64,000 nucleotides of DNA, taken from contig CM075943.1 in the NCBI GenBank assembly GCA_038030265.1, positions 41,602,001 to 41,666,000 on the forward strand. The letters are read 5' to 3'. The DNA comes from Corythucha ciliata (lineage: Eukaryota > Arthropoda > Insecta > Hemiptera > Tingidae). The position numbers and the translations under genes are program-made. Positions 34,021 to 45,264 of the stretch are shown here, piece by piece. A model generated the notes under the pieces. It was not told the DNA's origin. It worked only from the letters and a program-made list of their open reading frames with translations, and did not search any database. Within the stretch, counting starts at the first letter, position 1; each line of letters begins with the position of its first letter.

Positions 34021-35955
34021 ATATACAGGGTGTTCACCGGTGGCGTTGACTATATTGCACACGGTGAAAGTACATGCCAAGAGCTGTAAAATTGTCCCTT
34101 TCACTTTTTTATTATCTCCAGCCGTTACCGAGATATGACGTTTTGAACACTTTTCATGAAGAAAAGCAGTTTTCATGAGAAAACCAGAATTTCTCGGGTT
34201 TTATGTGGTGCTTGTAGAAATTGAATGACAGATTCGGATTCTGCACAAAATTTACCCTAAGATGCAATGAGATTCGTTTCAGAATTACCTTGGCACACCC
34301 ATCATTCTAGGCGTCAAAGTTTTTCTTTGTCCAAAAAAAGATTTCTTTCTAATTTGTCCCCTTGATTTTCAATAGTGGGAAAAAATCGCAGGTGACGCAC
34401 CTGTACTCTAAAAACATCTCCAAGCAGTCAGCTTTCGAATGACGTATCCCAAAACCAGCTTCTGGCTTATTTTGGCCACCAAAATCAGCTTTCTTTAAAA
34501 AAAAAAAAAAAAAAAAACTACCCTCTGAGTCAAATACCAGAAGGCTCCAATGCCAGTTAATTAAAAACCACTCGTTAATCTCATAAGCTATGCCTCACAG
34601 CCATCCTGCAGCAATCTTGTATTCTTACTTCTTAGTGTGTGGGATCTTCATCAATAAAGTCCACGCTGTGGAGAGTGTTCATTGTTTCCCAAACGTAGGG
34701 ATCCGGAGGCGTCAAGATCAGGCGGAAAGATCAGGTATCATGACTATGCATGAGCGGCACTCTTGTGTTCTTATTGCGAGAGATCTTCATCAAACAAGCC
34801 CACGATATGGACAGTGTTCATGGACCAGTCAGATCATGTTTCCTCATGCTGACCCCAAAATGAGTCCTTGAGATAATTATTCCACTATGAGCTGGACGCT
34901 GTACATTATCCACCCATTATTTCTGCTGACGGCTTACAATGTGAGGGGCATCTTCAATAAGTCGATTCAAATCGAAAAACACGTAGAGGATAAATTGGTG
35001 GGATAGGTATCCAATTTTCAATTATCCCTATATCCAGGTTTTAGCTATAGGCATATTATCCAGACCTAGGGTCAACTTCTGGATGCTAGAGGGAGACTCT
35101 GCTTCGTTAAGTGTATGGGAATTGGAAAGTCCTCAAAAAAGATAGTCGGCATCCATTTCACCTGAAAGAAGTCCAGCAGCTGCTACTCAATGCGGTGGCC
35201 AATGGGTGGGTGTCCTGATGCCCATAACTGCCCCCTCACATGGGATGATTCCCATAACGGAAGAAGCATCGTGGAATGGATGAACGAAAATTTTGAAGAC
35301 CGGTGGATTGGGCGTCACGGTCCCGTCATGTGGCCAGCGAGGAGCCCTGGCCTAACGCTAACAGCTTTCTACGTTTGGGCAACTCTAAAATCCACGCTGT
35401 TCAGGGTTGGTACAACTGACCAGTACAACCTCGTCCAAAGAATTCAAGAGTGATGCCAAAATTGAGTGTCAATATTTTTAAAAGAAAGGTGATTTCGACG
35501 GCAAAAATAAGCCAGAAGCTGGTTTTGTGATACGTCATTCGAAAGCTGACAGCTTGGAGATGTTTTTACAGTACAAGTGCGTCACCTGCGATTTCTTCTC
35601 ACTAGTGAAAATCAAGAGAATAAATTAGCAAAAAATCTCACTTTGTGCAACGAAAAACTTTTGACGCCTAGAATGATGGGCGTGCCCAGGTAATTCCAAA
35701 ACGAATCACATTGCATCTAATGGTAAATTTTGTGCAGAATCCGAATCAGTCATTCAATTTCTAAACGCACCACATAGAACCCGAGAAAACGTAGTTTTCT
35801 CATGAAAACTGATTTTCTTAATAAAAAGTGTTCAAAAAATCATATCTCGGTAACGGCTGGAGATTTTAAAAAAGTGAAAGGGGAAATTTTTCAGCTCTTG
35901 GCATGTACTTTCGCCGTGTGCAATATAGTCAACGCCACCGGTGAACACCCGTATA
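34021..35955 (+). mobile_element. Tc1/mariner-like element with ~480-bp terminal inverted repeats
   Basis: The left end tatacagggtgttcaccggt and right end accggtgaacacccgtata are inverted and remain alignable for about 480 bp inward (to about 34500 and from about 35468). Both arms include tctcggtaacggctgg-type and ttcgaatgacgtatc-type segments. TA/TATA at the ends suits the superfamily. The core holds a decayed DDE transposase end (35190-35453). Confidence 0.9.
35190..35453 (+). pseudogene. DDE transposase C-terminal fragment (IS630/Tc1/mariner superfamily)
   Basis: The frame reads WMNENFEDRWIGRHGPVMWP then ARSPGLTLTAFYVWATLKST, matching the WPARSPDLTPLDFFLW signature around the last catalytic acid in a widespread arthropod transposase. 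The aspartate expected in SPDL is G here and LDFF is TAFY, so the copy is inactive. A further decayed frame lies at 34590-34871. Confidence 0.8.
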
Positions 35956-36089
35956 TAAATATATACGTGTTATAAATATATTCGTGTTCTAGAGGTTCTG
36001 AAACGTGAAAAAAACATGACATGACCCATGTTTGCCACCATCACGACGAGACCAATAGTGCATTTTCAGAATGAAATGCACTAAAAAGC

Positions 36090-36221
36090 TGAGCTGTAGG
36101 CTTCAACCAATCAGAGTGCTCCGCACTCTGCGTCGGCTCGGCGTCCACTCGTGCGTCTACTCCGCTGTGTACTCGGAGCACTCTGTATTCTGATTGGTTG
36201 AAGCCCACAGGTCAACTTTTT
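36090..36221. repeat. Terminal hairpin of the composite insertion
   Basis: The sequences gcttcaaccaatcagagtgctccg and cggagcactctgtattctgattggttgaagc are inverted around about 60 bp containing ggctcggcgtccact. Confidence 0.85.
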
Positions 36222-36247
36222 AAAGCTTGCATGTGAAGGCGGCTTAA

Positions 36248-36488
36248 AAGCCCGTCAATGAGGCGTTGAAAAAATTCCGGGCACTGTGCTGACTCCAAAC
36301 GGTAATCTGTTCGTGGAAAACAAACGACAGTGTGTGTTTATTGTGAGTGTTTGAGCCAAATCGTCGTCAACCCTGAGCTGATAGTGAGCGCTTAGGTCGA
36401 GATCAAGCTTATGCATAGTTCCATCGCCTCCACTACTCCATTTGGTTGAGCATTTCTCGCAGGGTAGGCAATTGTGTGCTTCGCTCAA
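36248..36488 (-). pseudogene. Ty3/Gypsy RT fragment, upstream part of a split copy
   Basis: On the minus strand it reads HKLDLDLSAHYQLRVDDDL then LTINTHCRLFSTNRLPFGVS, the finger/palm region of a Gypsy reverse transcriptase. A frameshift precedes the insertion site, where the reading becomes FFQRLIDGLL and is cut by TTAA at 36244. It continues at 32989. Confidence 0.8.
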
Positions 36489-36504
36489 CTAAAACTGACT
36501 TTAC

Positions 36505-37440
36505 AGCCTTTCGCTGTCTGAAAATATCTAAAACAGCTATTCCTACCAATAAAAATGGCTAAACTAACTTTAATCGTGCCCCAAAATGGCAAAACTGACG
36601 ATTCGCGCCTTGAGAATGGCTCAACTGACTATTTGCTAACTAAAACAACGTGACTCGCACGTTGTCTAAACGAATGTCTAAATCTCCAAAGTTGTCCTAA
36701 CTGATCATAATTAACCCGAAAAAAAGGTCAATATGTTGACCAATCACTCCTTTGGCTTGACGGACTATTCGCGTCGTAAAATAGGCTAAACTGACTATTT
36801 GCGCCTCAAAATAGCAAAATTTGGGATTGGCGCGAAACTTACGATTGAAAATTGCTCTAAAGAGACGATTCCTGTACTTAAATTGGCCAAACTGACCATT
36901 AGCACTTGGAAAACTGAAAATTTCTCGCTCTAAAACAGCAAAACTATAAACCATTTCGACTGATAAAACTTATTATTCAAGCACTTGAAATATCGGCTAT
37001 TTGGAAATAGCCGAATGGAAGTATTTGGAAATATCCAAACTGGCTATTCACGCCTAAAATTAGTAAAATCAACAATATAGCGGCCCATTAATGGTCGAAC
37101 AGACTATTCGCGCTGAAACGGATGATTCATGTCCTGAATATGGTAAAATCCACCTTTATCGTGCGTCAAAAATGGTGAAATTGAACCTTCGCGCCATTAA
37201 AAAAAATCCTTAACAGACGATTGGTTCTCTAAAAATATCAAAACTGACTATTTCAGCCCTGAAAATGGCATACTCGTACCAGAAATTCACTGTCCAAAAA
37301 TTAGCCAAACTGATCATACGCGCCCTACAGAGGCTAAAGACAAGTCACGTCTTCAAAATGGCAATCGGCACCCAAAAAAACTGATCCTCATCCGTGCCTT
37401 GAAATCAACGGAACTGCAGACAATTTGTGCCTTGGGGCAC
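36505..37440. repeat. Degenerate ~30-bp array, 'actgactattcgcgcc' type
   Basis: Units are variants of aaaatggcaaaactgactat followed by tcgcgccctg. The period drifts around 28-33 bp. It is a second array type, shared with 38275-38700 and 50540-51640. Confidence 0.85.
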
Positions 37441-37502
37441 GATGCAACCTGATGCCGTTCCCACCTTACCGACTGATGAGCTTCCCCTCCACCAGCATTG
37501 GT

Positions 37503-37605
37503 TAAGCCCGGTGCACACGGTGCCTATTTTCACCCAGGCAGGTTTCTCCGCTTGGAAACGTGCCTGCTAGCGTGCATGTAGTGTTCACACGGTGATTTTT
37601 TCTTG
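37503..37605. mobile_element. Possible TTAA-type hairpin MITE remnant
   Basis: TTAA then gcccggtgcacacggtgc on the left faces gttcacacggtgat on the right. Only one TTAA is seen. Confidence 0.35.
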
Positions 37606-37680
37606 CTTGGCAGCCACCAATCAACCGCTTTCTTTATAGCCTTATTCGAACTTTTTTCTTCTGGAAGCTTACCCCAACGA

Positions 37681-37865
37681 TATATAAACCTGGGTTGCTC
37701 ACAGCGGACTGGAGAGGGCAGGTCATCCCCTGAAAAAAATCACCGTCTCCCCTCTCCTTGTGTAGTTATGGCAACACAACTCTCTTCCGGTATTTATTTT
37801 GAAACTGCACCCCTCTCATGAGCTTATTTGATGGCTATTCTTTATCAGCAGTGATGAGCAATCCA
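37681..37865 (+). repeat. Dispersed ~190-bp repeat, copy 2
   Basis: Matches 29305-29494 (tataaacctgggttgctcac ... gatgagcaatccag). Confidence 0.8.
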
Positions 37866-38274
37866 GTTCTTTTATACATATATCGTAGGGGTTACCCTCG
37901 TTCATAACCATTTTGATATTGTGTTTGATTTTTGATATCCTGCGTTAGAGTTTTTTCCTTTCTCGTTTTGGTTCTGTTTTCCATTTAATTTTTTTTCGTC
38001 CGTACGTATAAACTCGTGAAGGTTGTACAGGTATAGCCCTACTGGAAATAGAAACCTTCAGAGTCGAGCGAAAACAGGCAGGCAGGTCGGCCAGAAAAAT
38101 AGAACCGCTTCTATCTTGAGAAACAAGCTCAGCTCCCTCCGAGTGACGTCACTTTCATGCACGGGGGCATGCGTCTTACGATTTCATGAAACATGCATCG
38201 AGCGGGGCAGGAAAACAGGCACCATGTGCACCAGGCTTTACATGCATCCAATGTTGCCAGGCACTGGATAAACT

Positions 38275-38700
38275 AACTACAATCGCGCTCTAAAACTGCT
38301 TGAACATGACTAATCACGCATTCATGCAAAAAAGGCTAGTTATGTCCGGGAAATAGCGAAACCAACCCGTGCTTCAAAAATTGCCAAACTAAGCCTTTAG
38401 TTTGTAGACAATTTATGTGAACCAAATAAAGCCAAACTGATCATTTGCACATGACATGACGATGCATGCAATTAAAATGTCTAATCTGCAAACTGGCTAT
38501 TTGTGCCCTTCAGAGACCAAATTTACTATTCACGTCCTAAAATCGAAGAGCTAGTCATGTTTTCCCCATAAAATAAGATCGTCTTTACCAACTGACTTAC
38601 TCCCCCCTACTACCGATGTTGATTACGGCAACCCTTCCTCATTTTAGCTCGCTTGCACTAAAAAATGGCTTGACTGGTTATTCGCCCCCCCCCTCAAATA
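38275..38700. repeat. Degenerate ~30-bp array, short
   Basis: Variants of gccaaactgatcatttgcac and related units, same family as 36505-37440. Confidence 0.65.
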
Positions 38701-40893
38701 ATGGCTAGGCATGGTGGCTTCCTGTTCCACACCCTGAGTCTTTTTAAGGTTTAATGGCTGTTCTTTGGGGGTGATTTGGAGCGTCGGGTTTCGCAGACTG
38801 GGTTTCGGGTGGCGAAGTTAGTGGCTACACCTACGTTCCAACCCGGAATTTCCGTGCACAATCAACAGTTTTACTCCTATTTCATGCTCCTGGCGGCAGT
38901 GGGTGTGGGGTGTAGCACAAACAGTTTCTTGAGCTCCGAAATCAACAGTTTCGATATCGAATGATCTGAGGCGTGTGGCTGATCATGTGACGTGAAATTA
39001 CAAGTTTTGGGCTGGATACATTATTTTTTCGGATGAATTCGTGATTCAGTGGGTAGTATTTCTCACAACAGAGTCAATTCGCCCTCAAATCCCTAGTTTT
39101 CCGAAAACAGGACGACCTATTAAATGCGTGGTTGTTGACATCCCCTCGACGACTCGACACAATATACCTGGGATGATTTTACCAGGACTACCAGGAGAAA
39201 ATTTGCTGCTTCAGATGGTCTTCTCCTTGAGGCAGGTCACGCACGCAAATGAAAATTGAATTTAAGTTCAACTGTGCCTTTCACTCATAAATTTCAATAT
39301 GGCGAGTAATCCGGGCTAAAACAGAACAAAGAGGAAACACTTTTGTATTCTTCTTTATTTGAGAATATGTGGTAGATTATTTTGGGTGAGCGTAGCGTGG
39401 GTGAGACTTGGATGAAGCGGTGGTGGGATATAGTCGTTATCTTCGTTATACAAACTGGTAGAGCTGGGGTTGGGATTAGCTCGCAGCGTTGTATTAATAA
39501 TGCGAAGACTGGTTTAAAAACAAAGCTGAGTAAAGCTAAGAAGGATTTATGGGTTAATTTTAAGGTTATCTTGTTTCTTCGCCTTTAAGTTTGCTTCCCC
39601 CCCCCCCCACAACAACCCATTTCTTCTGAGCGACTATGCTAGAGTCGATATTATACGTCTGGGAAATTACCGTGGGGAAAAATTAATTTCTCAACTTTTT
39701 AAAGTACGAATGAAATAATGACGAGTCGAAGAATTTGAGTGCCTCTTCTTCCACTAAAAACCAGGGGTGAAGGCAAAACAGTTTGAAGTAAGTGGTTCAG
39801 GCAAATTACCGCGATCTTCAAGGAAAGGTGTCGTAATAGCGTTATCGTTGAGAAGCAGGCCTCCCTCGAGCATTATGCTATAAATTGTTTAACACTGACG
39901 ATGGGCTTTACCTGCTGGTTCCCCAGCCACCCCCATAGACACTTCACAATGTAGGTACTGGTTGAAAGGTCGTTTTAATGTAAAGAGAGAGATGACGGCA
40001 TGGGTTGGAGGATGTTTTGAAAACGGTGTGGACACGTAACTTGGCTTATAAGATAGTGCTTACGCCACCTATGACCCCCTTCAAGAGCTTGAACGAAGTA
40101 CCTACTCGTGACAATTTTTATTATTATTTTTGTCACGTAATAAATGGACGATAAATACCGTCAACGACCATAAATACAAGGACCACGAGGCTCTTACATT
40201 CTAATTGAATACAGGTCTATCCAACATTGGTGGAAAAAAGAAATGATAGAGAGACGGTGGATCTGCACGACATCTGATTTATCATAACGTTGAGTCTTGC
40301 ATCCGTTTCATTCGTGACAACAATGTCTTTTGCAAGAATATCGCTTTAGTACACGATTTTTTTTTTTTGTTATTCATGCAAAGTCACGACAGAGTAAGTA
40401 TAGAAAGCTCAATCAAAACCAAAGGGGAGAAAAACAAATAGTTCCACCACCCTCTTTGACAAACACTACCGTTTTTGTACGTTGTGTTCCACCAAATCGC
40501 GTGCTCTGAACTAATTAATTTTCAACGCTTTAGTTCCGATTCATTTCAGTACATTCTTTATTACGTTCGTTTAGGCGCTGAAAGTACGGCTACAATAAAA
40601 GTAATATACTGGGGAGCTAGCAACGGCCGGGACCTGCTGTTGAAAGAAAATAAATTGTTTCCGCAAAAATATCGCTGTTTTGGTGGACAATACGATTTCT
40701 CAGAGGTTTATTTTCCCGTTCGTTGGCTTCTTTTTGAGACAACAAGCATTTGAGGGCAAGGGTTGCAAACATTATTTTACTTGTTGCGATATCACCAAAA
40801 TATTCCCCTCTCGACAATGTTCTACGACATCATCTAAGCTCGTTACAGGTGTTTATAATATTTAAAAAGAAAAAATATGTATATACTACTTAC
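38701..40893. other. Intronic DNA downstream of the Dpr Ig2 exon
   Basis: No gene recognised. A poly-C run lies at 39599-39609. Frames up to 92 codons lack domains. Confidence 0.35.
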
Positions 40894-41021
40894 AGCTTCG
40901 TTATGATTCCAAAATATGTACGCGGGGGGCTCTGGGCTGTAGAGAACGACGCATGTGAGGTTAATCGTGCTCCCTCGGTCTATGTACAAATCTGGACCTC
41001 CGATTATGTCCGTCGTAGGTT
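40894..41021 (-). CDS. dpr: Dpr-family Ig receptor, internal exon: first half of Ig2
   Basis: The exon encodes EPTTDIIGGPDLYIDRGSTI, then the first Ig2 cysteine in NLTC, then SPEPPAYIFWNHNEA with the Ig-core tryptophan. This is the classic Dpr Ig2 strand A-C region. The acceptor CTCACTGTTTCAG ends at 41022 and the donor GTAAGT starts at 40893. Its first two bases (AA) complete the G left by the exon at 63109, giving a glutamate, so the junction is exact. It is 128 nt long and ends in phase 0. The next exon should start with the NYDS/RGG region and supply the second Ig2 cysteine. It was not located between here and 8613. Confidence 0.95.
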
Positions 41022-42480
41022 CTGAAACAGTGAGAACATCATAAGCTTTAAGACGACAGATCAGCTCAGGAGAGGAATTACACATTAATCGACTTATTTT
41101 TTCAATGAATGCTTAAAAAATGCAGATTCGAAACAATTTCTTCCGTACTATAGGGTTACATTTTCTCCTGGGCATACATTGGCCTGCGTCTGATATGGCG
41201 TATAACGGTATCCTATCAATATTGTGCTGTACTGTACTGATGACTCCTCTCTCTATATAAGTCAGACACAGGCGGCGCTCCCAGAAAAACACTTTTCGCA
41301 GTCAAGTTGGCATGTTCTCCAGTGAAGCTGCCCTCCTCTAGGATCAAGGGCTGGCTACGCTTTTGCTAAATTTCGTTCCTTTATAAGTGCTTTATACGCT
41401 CCTTTATAGGCTGTACAGTCCATTAGGCTCTTTGGCTTGTGGACGTACATTTTCTGCTTAACCCGATGTTTCTTTCAGGTTAGTGCAACCAAATAATGGT
41501 TTAACATCCATTCGCTTTTGAGAGCAGCTTGCGCCAAGTACTTATTACACGATCGTAATCACTCCACTTCAGAACTTTGTAATTTATTAGCTAATCACAC
41601 GGATTTTGCCATACCTACTTTCCCCTCTAACGCATTCATCTTTTGCGGTGAGGAGGCTCAAGGATCATTGTGGTGAAGAGGAGTGCGAAATGTTTCATCT
41701 TTTACAGCACAATGGCAATGAGGTTATTACTGCTTTCTTTCTACAAGCTATTTGGCCTCCAAGAATACGAAGGGAATGAGATGTTGGGGGAAAAAGTTCA
41801 TTAAGCTCGTCTTTTGATTAATGCCAGTAACTTATCAAAGTTCTCTCTTTGAGTAAATAAAAAGTTCCCTCTTGAAGAAGAGTTTTCGCTTATCCTCTTG
41901 AAGAAGCAATTATCCGGACGAAATTTTCACAAACAAGGAGGACTGCAAGTACTCATAATTTGGATAACTGTTCCCTGGTTGATAGCCATCGACCTTGAAC
42001 GCACTTGTCACGCACAATTAGCTATTCATGCAATTGTGCCAAAGAGGGGAAGGGGCCAAAGTGGGGGAGTCCACAAGAGGAGGGGGGAAATGGTTAGAGG
42101 GAAAGGTAATTTGCATTCTAATAAGTGGAACCTCTCTCTTCGTCCCGCACAGCGAGCCCCGCACAACGGGTTCCCTGACGACGGGAAAAGCGCCACGCTG
42201 ATGTATCTGTTTGTCACCCCTCTGATCCAATAACATCTCTTTAGTCTACGCAATCTGCTGGTCGCTTTAACGACCGATGTAATCAACAACACTTTTCGCG
42301 AAACAAAACGAGGGGAACCAAAAATGTACAGAGGGTGTTTCTCTCGTTTAAAACTTATCTTAGGGAAACAAGCGGGGGGGAGTATATAGTTACATCTTCG
42401 TTATTCTTATTTGTAATTCTCGCTCATACTCTCTCTATCTTCATAACTCTTTAGCTCTGTTTAAACAAATCAATAGTTTC
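41022..42480. other. Dpr intron, no feature recognised
   Basis: Unique-looking DNA. The frame at 41898-42233 and its minus shadows have no domain. Confidence 0.35.
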
Positions 42481-43105
42481 CGTTGGTGAAAAATAATGCA
42501 ATAAGTGTCTAATTTCTATAGGCAGTGAAATGATCGTAAATTTTGTCTCTCCACAGTTTCATTTTTTCCAGGTGCATGACAGGTTTTAGCCTCCCTTTAT
42601 CGGGCTATTTTCAACAGCAAACTGCTCCAAATTCCATTAAATGGGGAACCCATGTCTTATATATGTACTTATCTTATATACTTATCTTATATACTTATCT
42701 TATATACTTATCAATATTAATAAATGGTTAATATAGTAGTTGTAGTTAATGTAGTAGTTAACGTAGTAGTTAATGTAGTAGTTAATGTAGTCGTTGGTGA
42801 AAAATAATGCAATAAGTGTCTAATTTCTATAGGCAGTGAAATGATCGTAAATTTTGTCTCTCCACAGTTTCATTTTTTCCAGGTGCAGGACAGGTTTTAG
42901 CCTCCCTTTATCAGGCTATTTTCAACAGCAGACTGCTCCAAATTCCATTAAATGGGGAACCCATGTCTTATATATGTACTTATCTTATATACTTATCTTA
43001 TATACTTATCAATATTAATAAATGGTTAATATAGTAGTTGTAGTTAATGTAGTAGTTAACGTAGTAGTTAATGTAGTAGTTAATGTAGTAGTAGTTAATG
43101 TAGTA
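42481..43105 (+). repeat. 311-bp tandem duplication with internal microsatellites
   Basis: The unit starting cgttggtgaaaaataatgca occurs at 42481 and again at 42792 with few changes. Each copy ends with (cttatata)-type and (gtagttaat)-type simple repeats that vary in copy number. Confidence 0.95.
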
Positions 43106-43170
43106 GTGAATATAGTAGTAATGGTTATATAATAATAAATGCTAAAATCGTGTTAATGACGAATTTGTAT

Positions 43171-43232
<62 letters not shown>
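43171..43232. repeat. (AAT)n microsatellite, tail of the adjacent non-LTR element
   Basis: About 20 AAT units. On the minus strand this follows the end of the non-LTR element as (TTA)n, the usual sort of 3' tail for several non-LTR clades. Confidence 0.85.
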
Positions 43233-44530
43233 TTATTGCTATCACCGCTAGGCATTACAACGTCAATATAATATTTTAAAACAGATTGAAAAAATTGTTT
43301 AAACTGTACAGGTCTTTTTTGACTTGAATGTTTTTCAATTTTCTCTTGAACTGCGTGAGGGGCAGATGTTTAAATTCTTGAGGTAGGGTATTGTACAGTT
43401 TAGTCGCCATACTGAGGAAACTTTTGGAGGTTTTGGCCAGTCGGAAGGACCCTGGAACTAAGAGTTGATTCCCTCTGGTCTCATACGAGTGGACGTCACT
43501 GAAATGTAAGCCGCCACCAACATGTGCAAGGCACAGGCACTGAAAAGTGAAGACGGCGTAGACGGTCATAATGCCATGATCCTTAAACGCATCCCTACAG
43601 GAGTCTCGAGGCCTCAGTCCGCTCAGAATCCGAACTGCTCTTTTCTGCAAGGCGAAAACCTTGCCAGCGTCGACAGAATTACCCCAGAGGAGGAGAGTTC
43701 CATGAACAATGTGGCAGTGGAAAAATGCAAAATATGTTCGGACAAGCGCGTCGTTGGTCACAGAAAGTTTGATACGTCGAAAAATGATGAATGATCAAAG
43801 CTTTGGACAACTTTTTTGACATCGATTCAACGTGAGGCTTCCATCCCAGTGAAGAATCGATCATCATACCGAGCATTTTCACCGATGATTGAGAGCAAAG
43901 TCGGTTTGGTAAGGGAGAAGTCAATGTGCTGGGTTTTTTGTGTATTCAGACAAAGCCGGTTGTTCGGGCACCATTCCTCTACCAGAGCGACACAGTTTTC
44001 CTTGTATTCAGAGGTTGGCATCAGGACGGAGATATCATCCACGTATAGAACGGGAGTTAGTCCATATCCAAGGAAGAAGAACTAATATTAGTGTTTTTAG
44101 TTAATAAAAATAATAAAAAGTATCGGCCCCAAAACTGAGCCCTGCGGCACACCGAACAAGACATGACACGCGTCTGAGACCTTATCATTAAATAGGACAC
44201 TCTGGAGCCGATGGTCGAGGTAGGACACGAGTAGATCCAACGAAGTTGAGTCCAAACCATAGAATTTAAGTTTGTCCTTCAGTAGCTGATGACACACAGA
44301 GTCAAACGCCTTGGACATATAAAAAAAAAGCCGCACTCGGGTGATTTTTCCCTTCCAGAAGTATGAGACATTCAGAGATTAGCCTTGTTACCTCACCAAT
44401 CGTCCCGCAACCAGGCCTGAACCCAAACTGCGCGTCGGTTAGCAACCCCGAAGCTTCCAGGTAATCGACTTTGCTGATTAAAAATCTCCAATCCAATGTC
44501 AGCCACGAGTAGGAGCTTTTTCTCAATTCT
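43233..44530 (-). pseudogene. Non-LTR retrotransposon, 5'-truncated reverse transcriptase
   Basis: From high to low coordinates the minus strand reads TDAQFGFRPGCGT, MSKAFDSVCHQLL with YGLDSTSLDLL, GVPQGSVLGPILF, the catalytic YVDD (near 44035), LCLNTQKTQHIDF and then a C-terminal region with LQKRAVRILSGLRPRDSCRD and TKLYNTLPQEFK. This is the order in Jockey/CR1-like elements. Frames change near 44300, 44090 and 43830, and the residue before MSKAFD is Y where D is usual. The 5' end stops at about 44530 next to array DNA, and there is no endonuclease, as is typical of truncated insertions. Confidence 0.9.
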
Positions 44531-44728
44531 AACCATTCCGGCTGCGGATTACAGTTTTCTCATCTTCAGTCACGAATTTGCTATTTCGTCCACTTTATAG
44601 TGCTTCTATCAATTGCCGTGGAACTAACCCCACAGTTCAGTTGTAGCAATTTAGCGTTTTGTTTTTGGCGTTTTGTTTTTTGTAAATTTCACCGCGGTCC
44701 ATATACCGCGAATTTGCAATTTTTTCTT
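44531..44728. repeat. Short-period array fragment
   Basis: Variants of the tttagccgcgaatttgc unit flank the non-LTR truncation point, suggesting insertion into such an array. A similar piece lies at 45335-45500. Confidence 0.55.
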
Positions 44729-44840
44729 AATAATTGAGCTTAGATGACCCTATCTACGGACATTTAGGGAATTACTCCCCTCCTCACCTTAAATTAAATA
44801 CTTACTTTTTTACTTGTTTTGAGTTCCGAGAAAAAACTGC

Positions 44841-44914
44841 TCTTTAGGTGGGATTCGAACCCACGACCTCCTAGTTTCGCGCCAGATGCTCATACCAACT
44901 GAGCTATCCAGGGA
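44841..44914 (-). ncRNA. tRNA-like sequence, copy 4
   Basis: 74 nt with D-arm AGCTCAGTTGGTATGAGC, loop CGCGAAA and T-arm GTGGG-TTCGAAT-CCCAC. The acceptor stem is mispaired (TCCCTGG against CTAAAGA). It again has G at position 33. Confidence 0.5.
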
Positions 44915-45264
44915 GTCCATGCAAAGAGCGAATCCACCCAGGAGGTCGTGGGTTCGAATCCCACCTGGAGAGCAGTTTTTTCTCGGAACTCAAAACAAGT
45001 AAAAAAGTAAGTATTTAATTTAAAGATTAATTTCTTTATTTTCACCCTCCCCACTCCCTCGAATTCACAGTTGTGACTAAGGTGGTGCGGTGAGGAGGGG
45101 AGTAATCCCCTAAATGTCCGTAGATAGGGTCATCTAAGCTGAATTATTCAATTAATTGACGGACACATTAGGGGGAAAAAACGGCGTATGACATGCACAG
45201 GTGCAGGTGCAGTTTGAGTTCCGAGACGGGATTTCTCCTGGGTGGATTCGCTCTTTGCGTGGAC

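Larger units (their letters stand above)
32990..36247. mobile_element. 3.25-kb TTAA-flanked composite insertion in a Gypsy RT gene
   Basis: TTAA at 32990-32993 and 36244-36247 flank perfect 28-bp terminal inverted repeats, agccgccttcacatgcaagc plus eight more bases, read inward from both ends. A subterminal gtgcatttcattttg is also mirrored. The element contains a tandem array (33185-34005), a nested Tc1/mariner-like element (34021-35955) and a terminal hairpin (36090-36221). TTAA duplication is the mark of the piggyBac superfamily, but no piggyBac transposase is seen, so it would be non-autonomous. Confidence 0.85.

Noticed and set aside
36706..36725. AATTATGAT on the minus strand as the NYD start of the missing Dpr exon
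   Set aside because: It is followed by unrelated codons and lies within a 30-bp repeat array.
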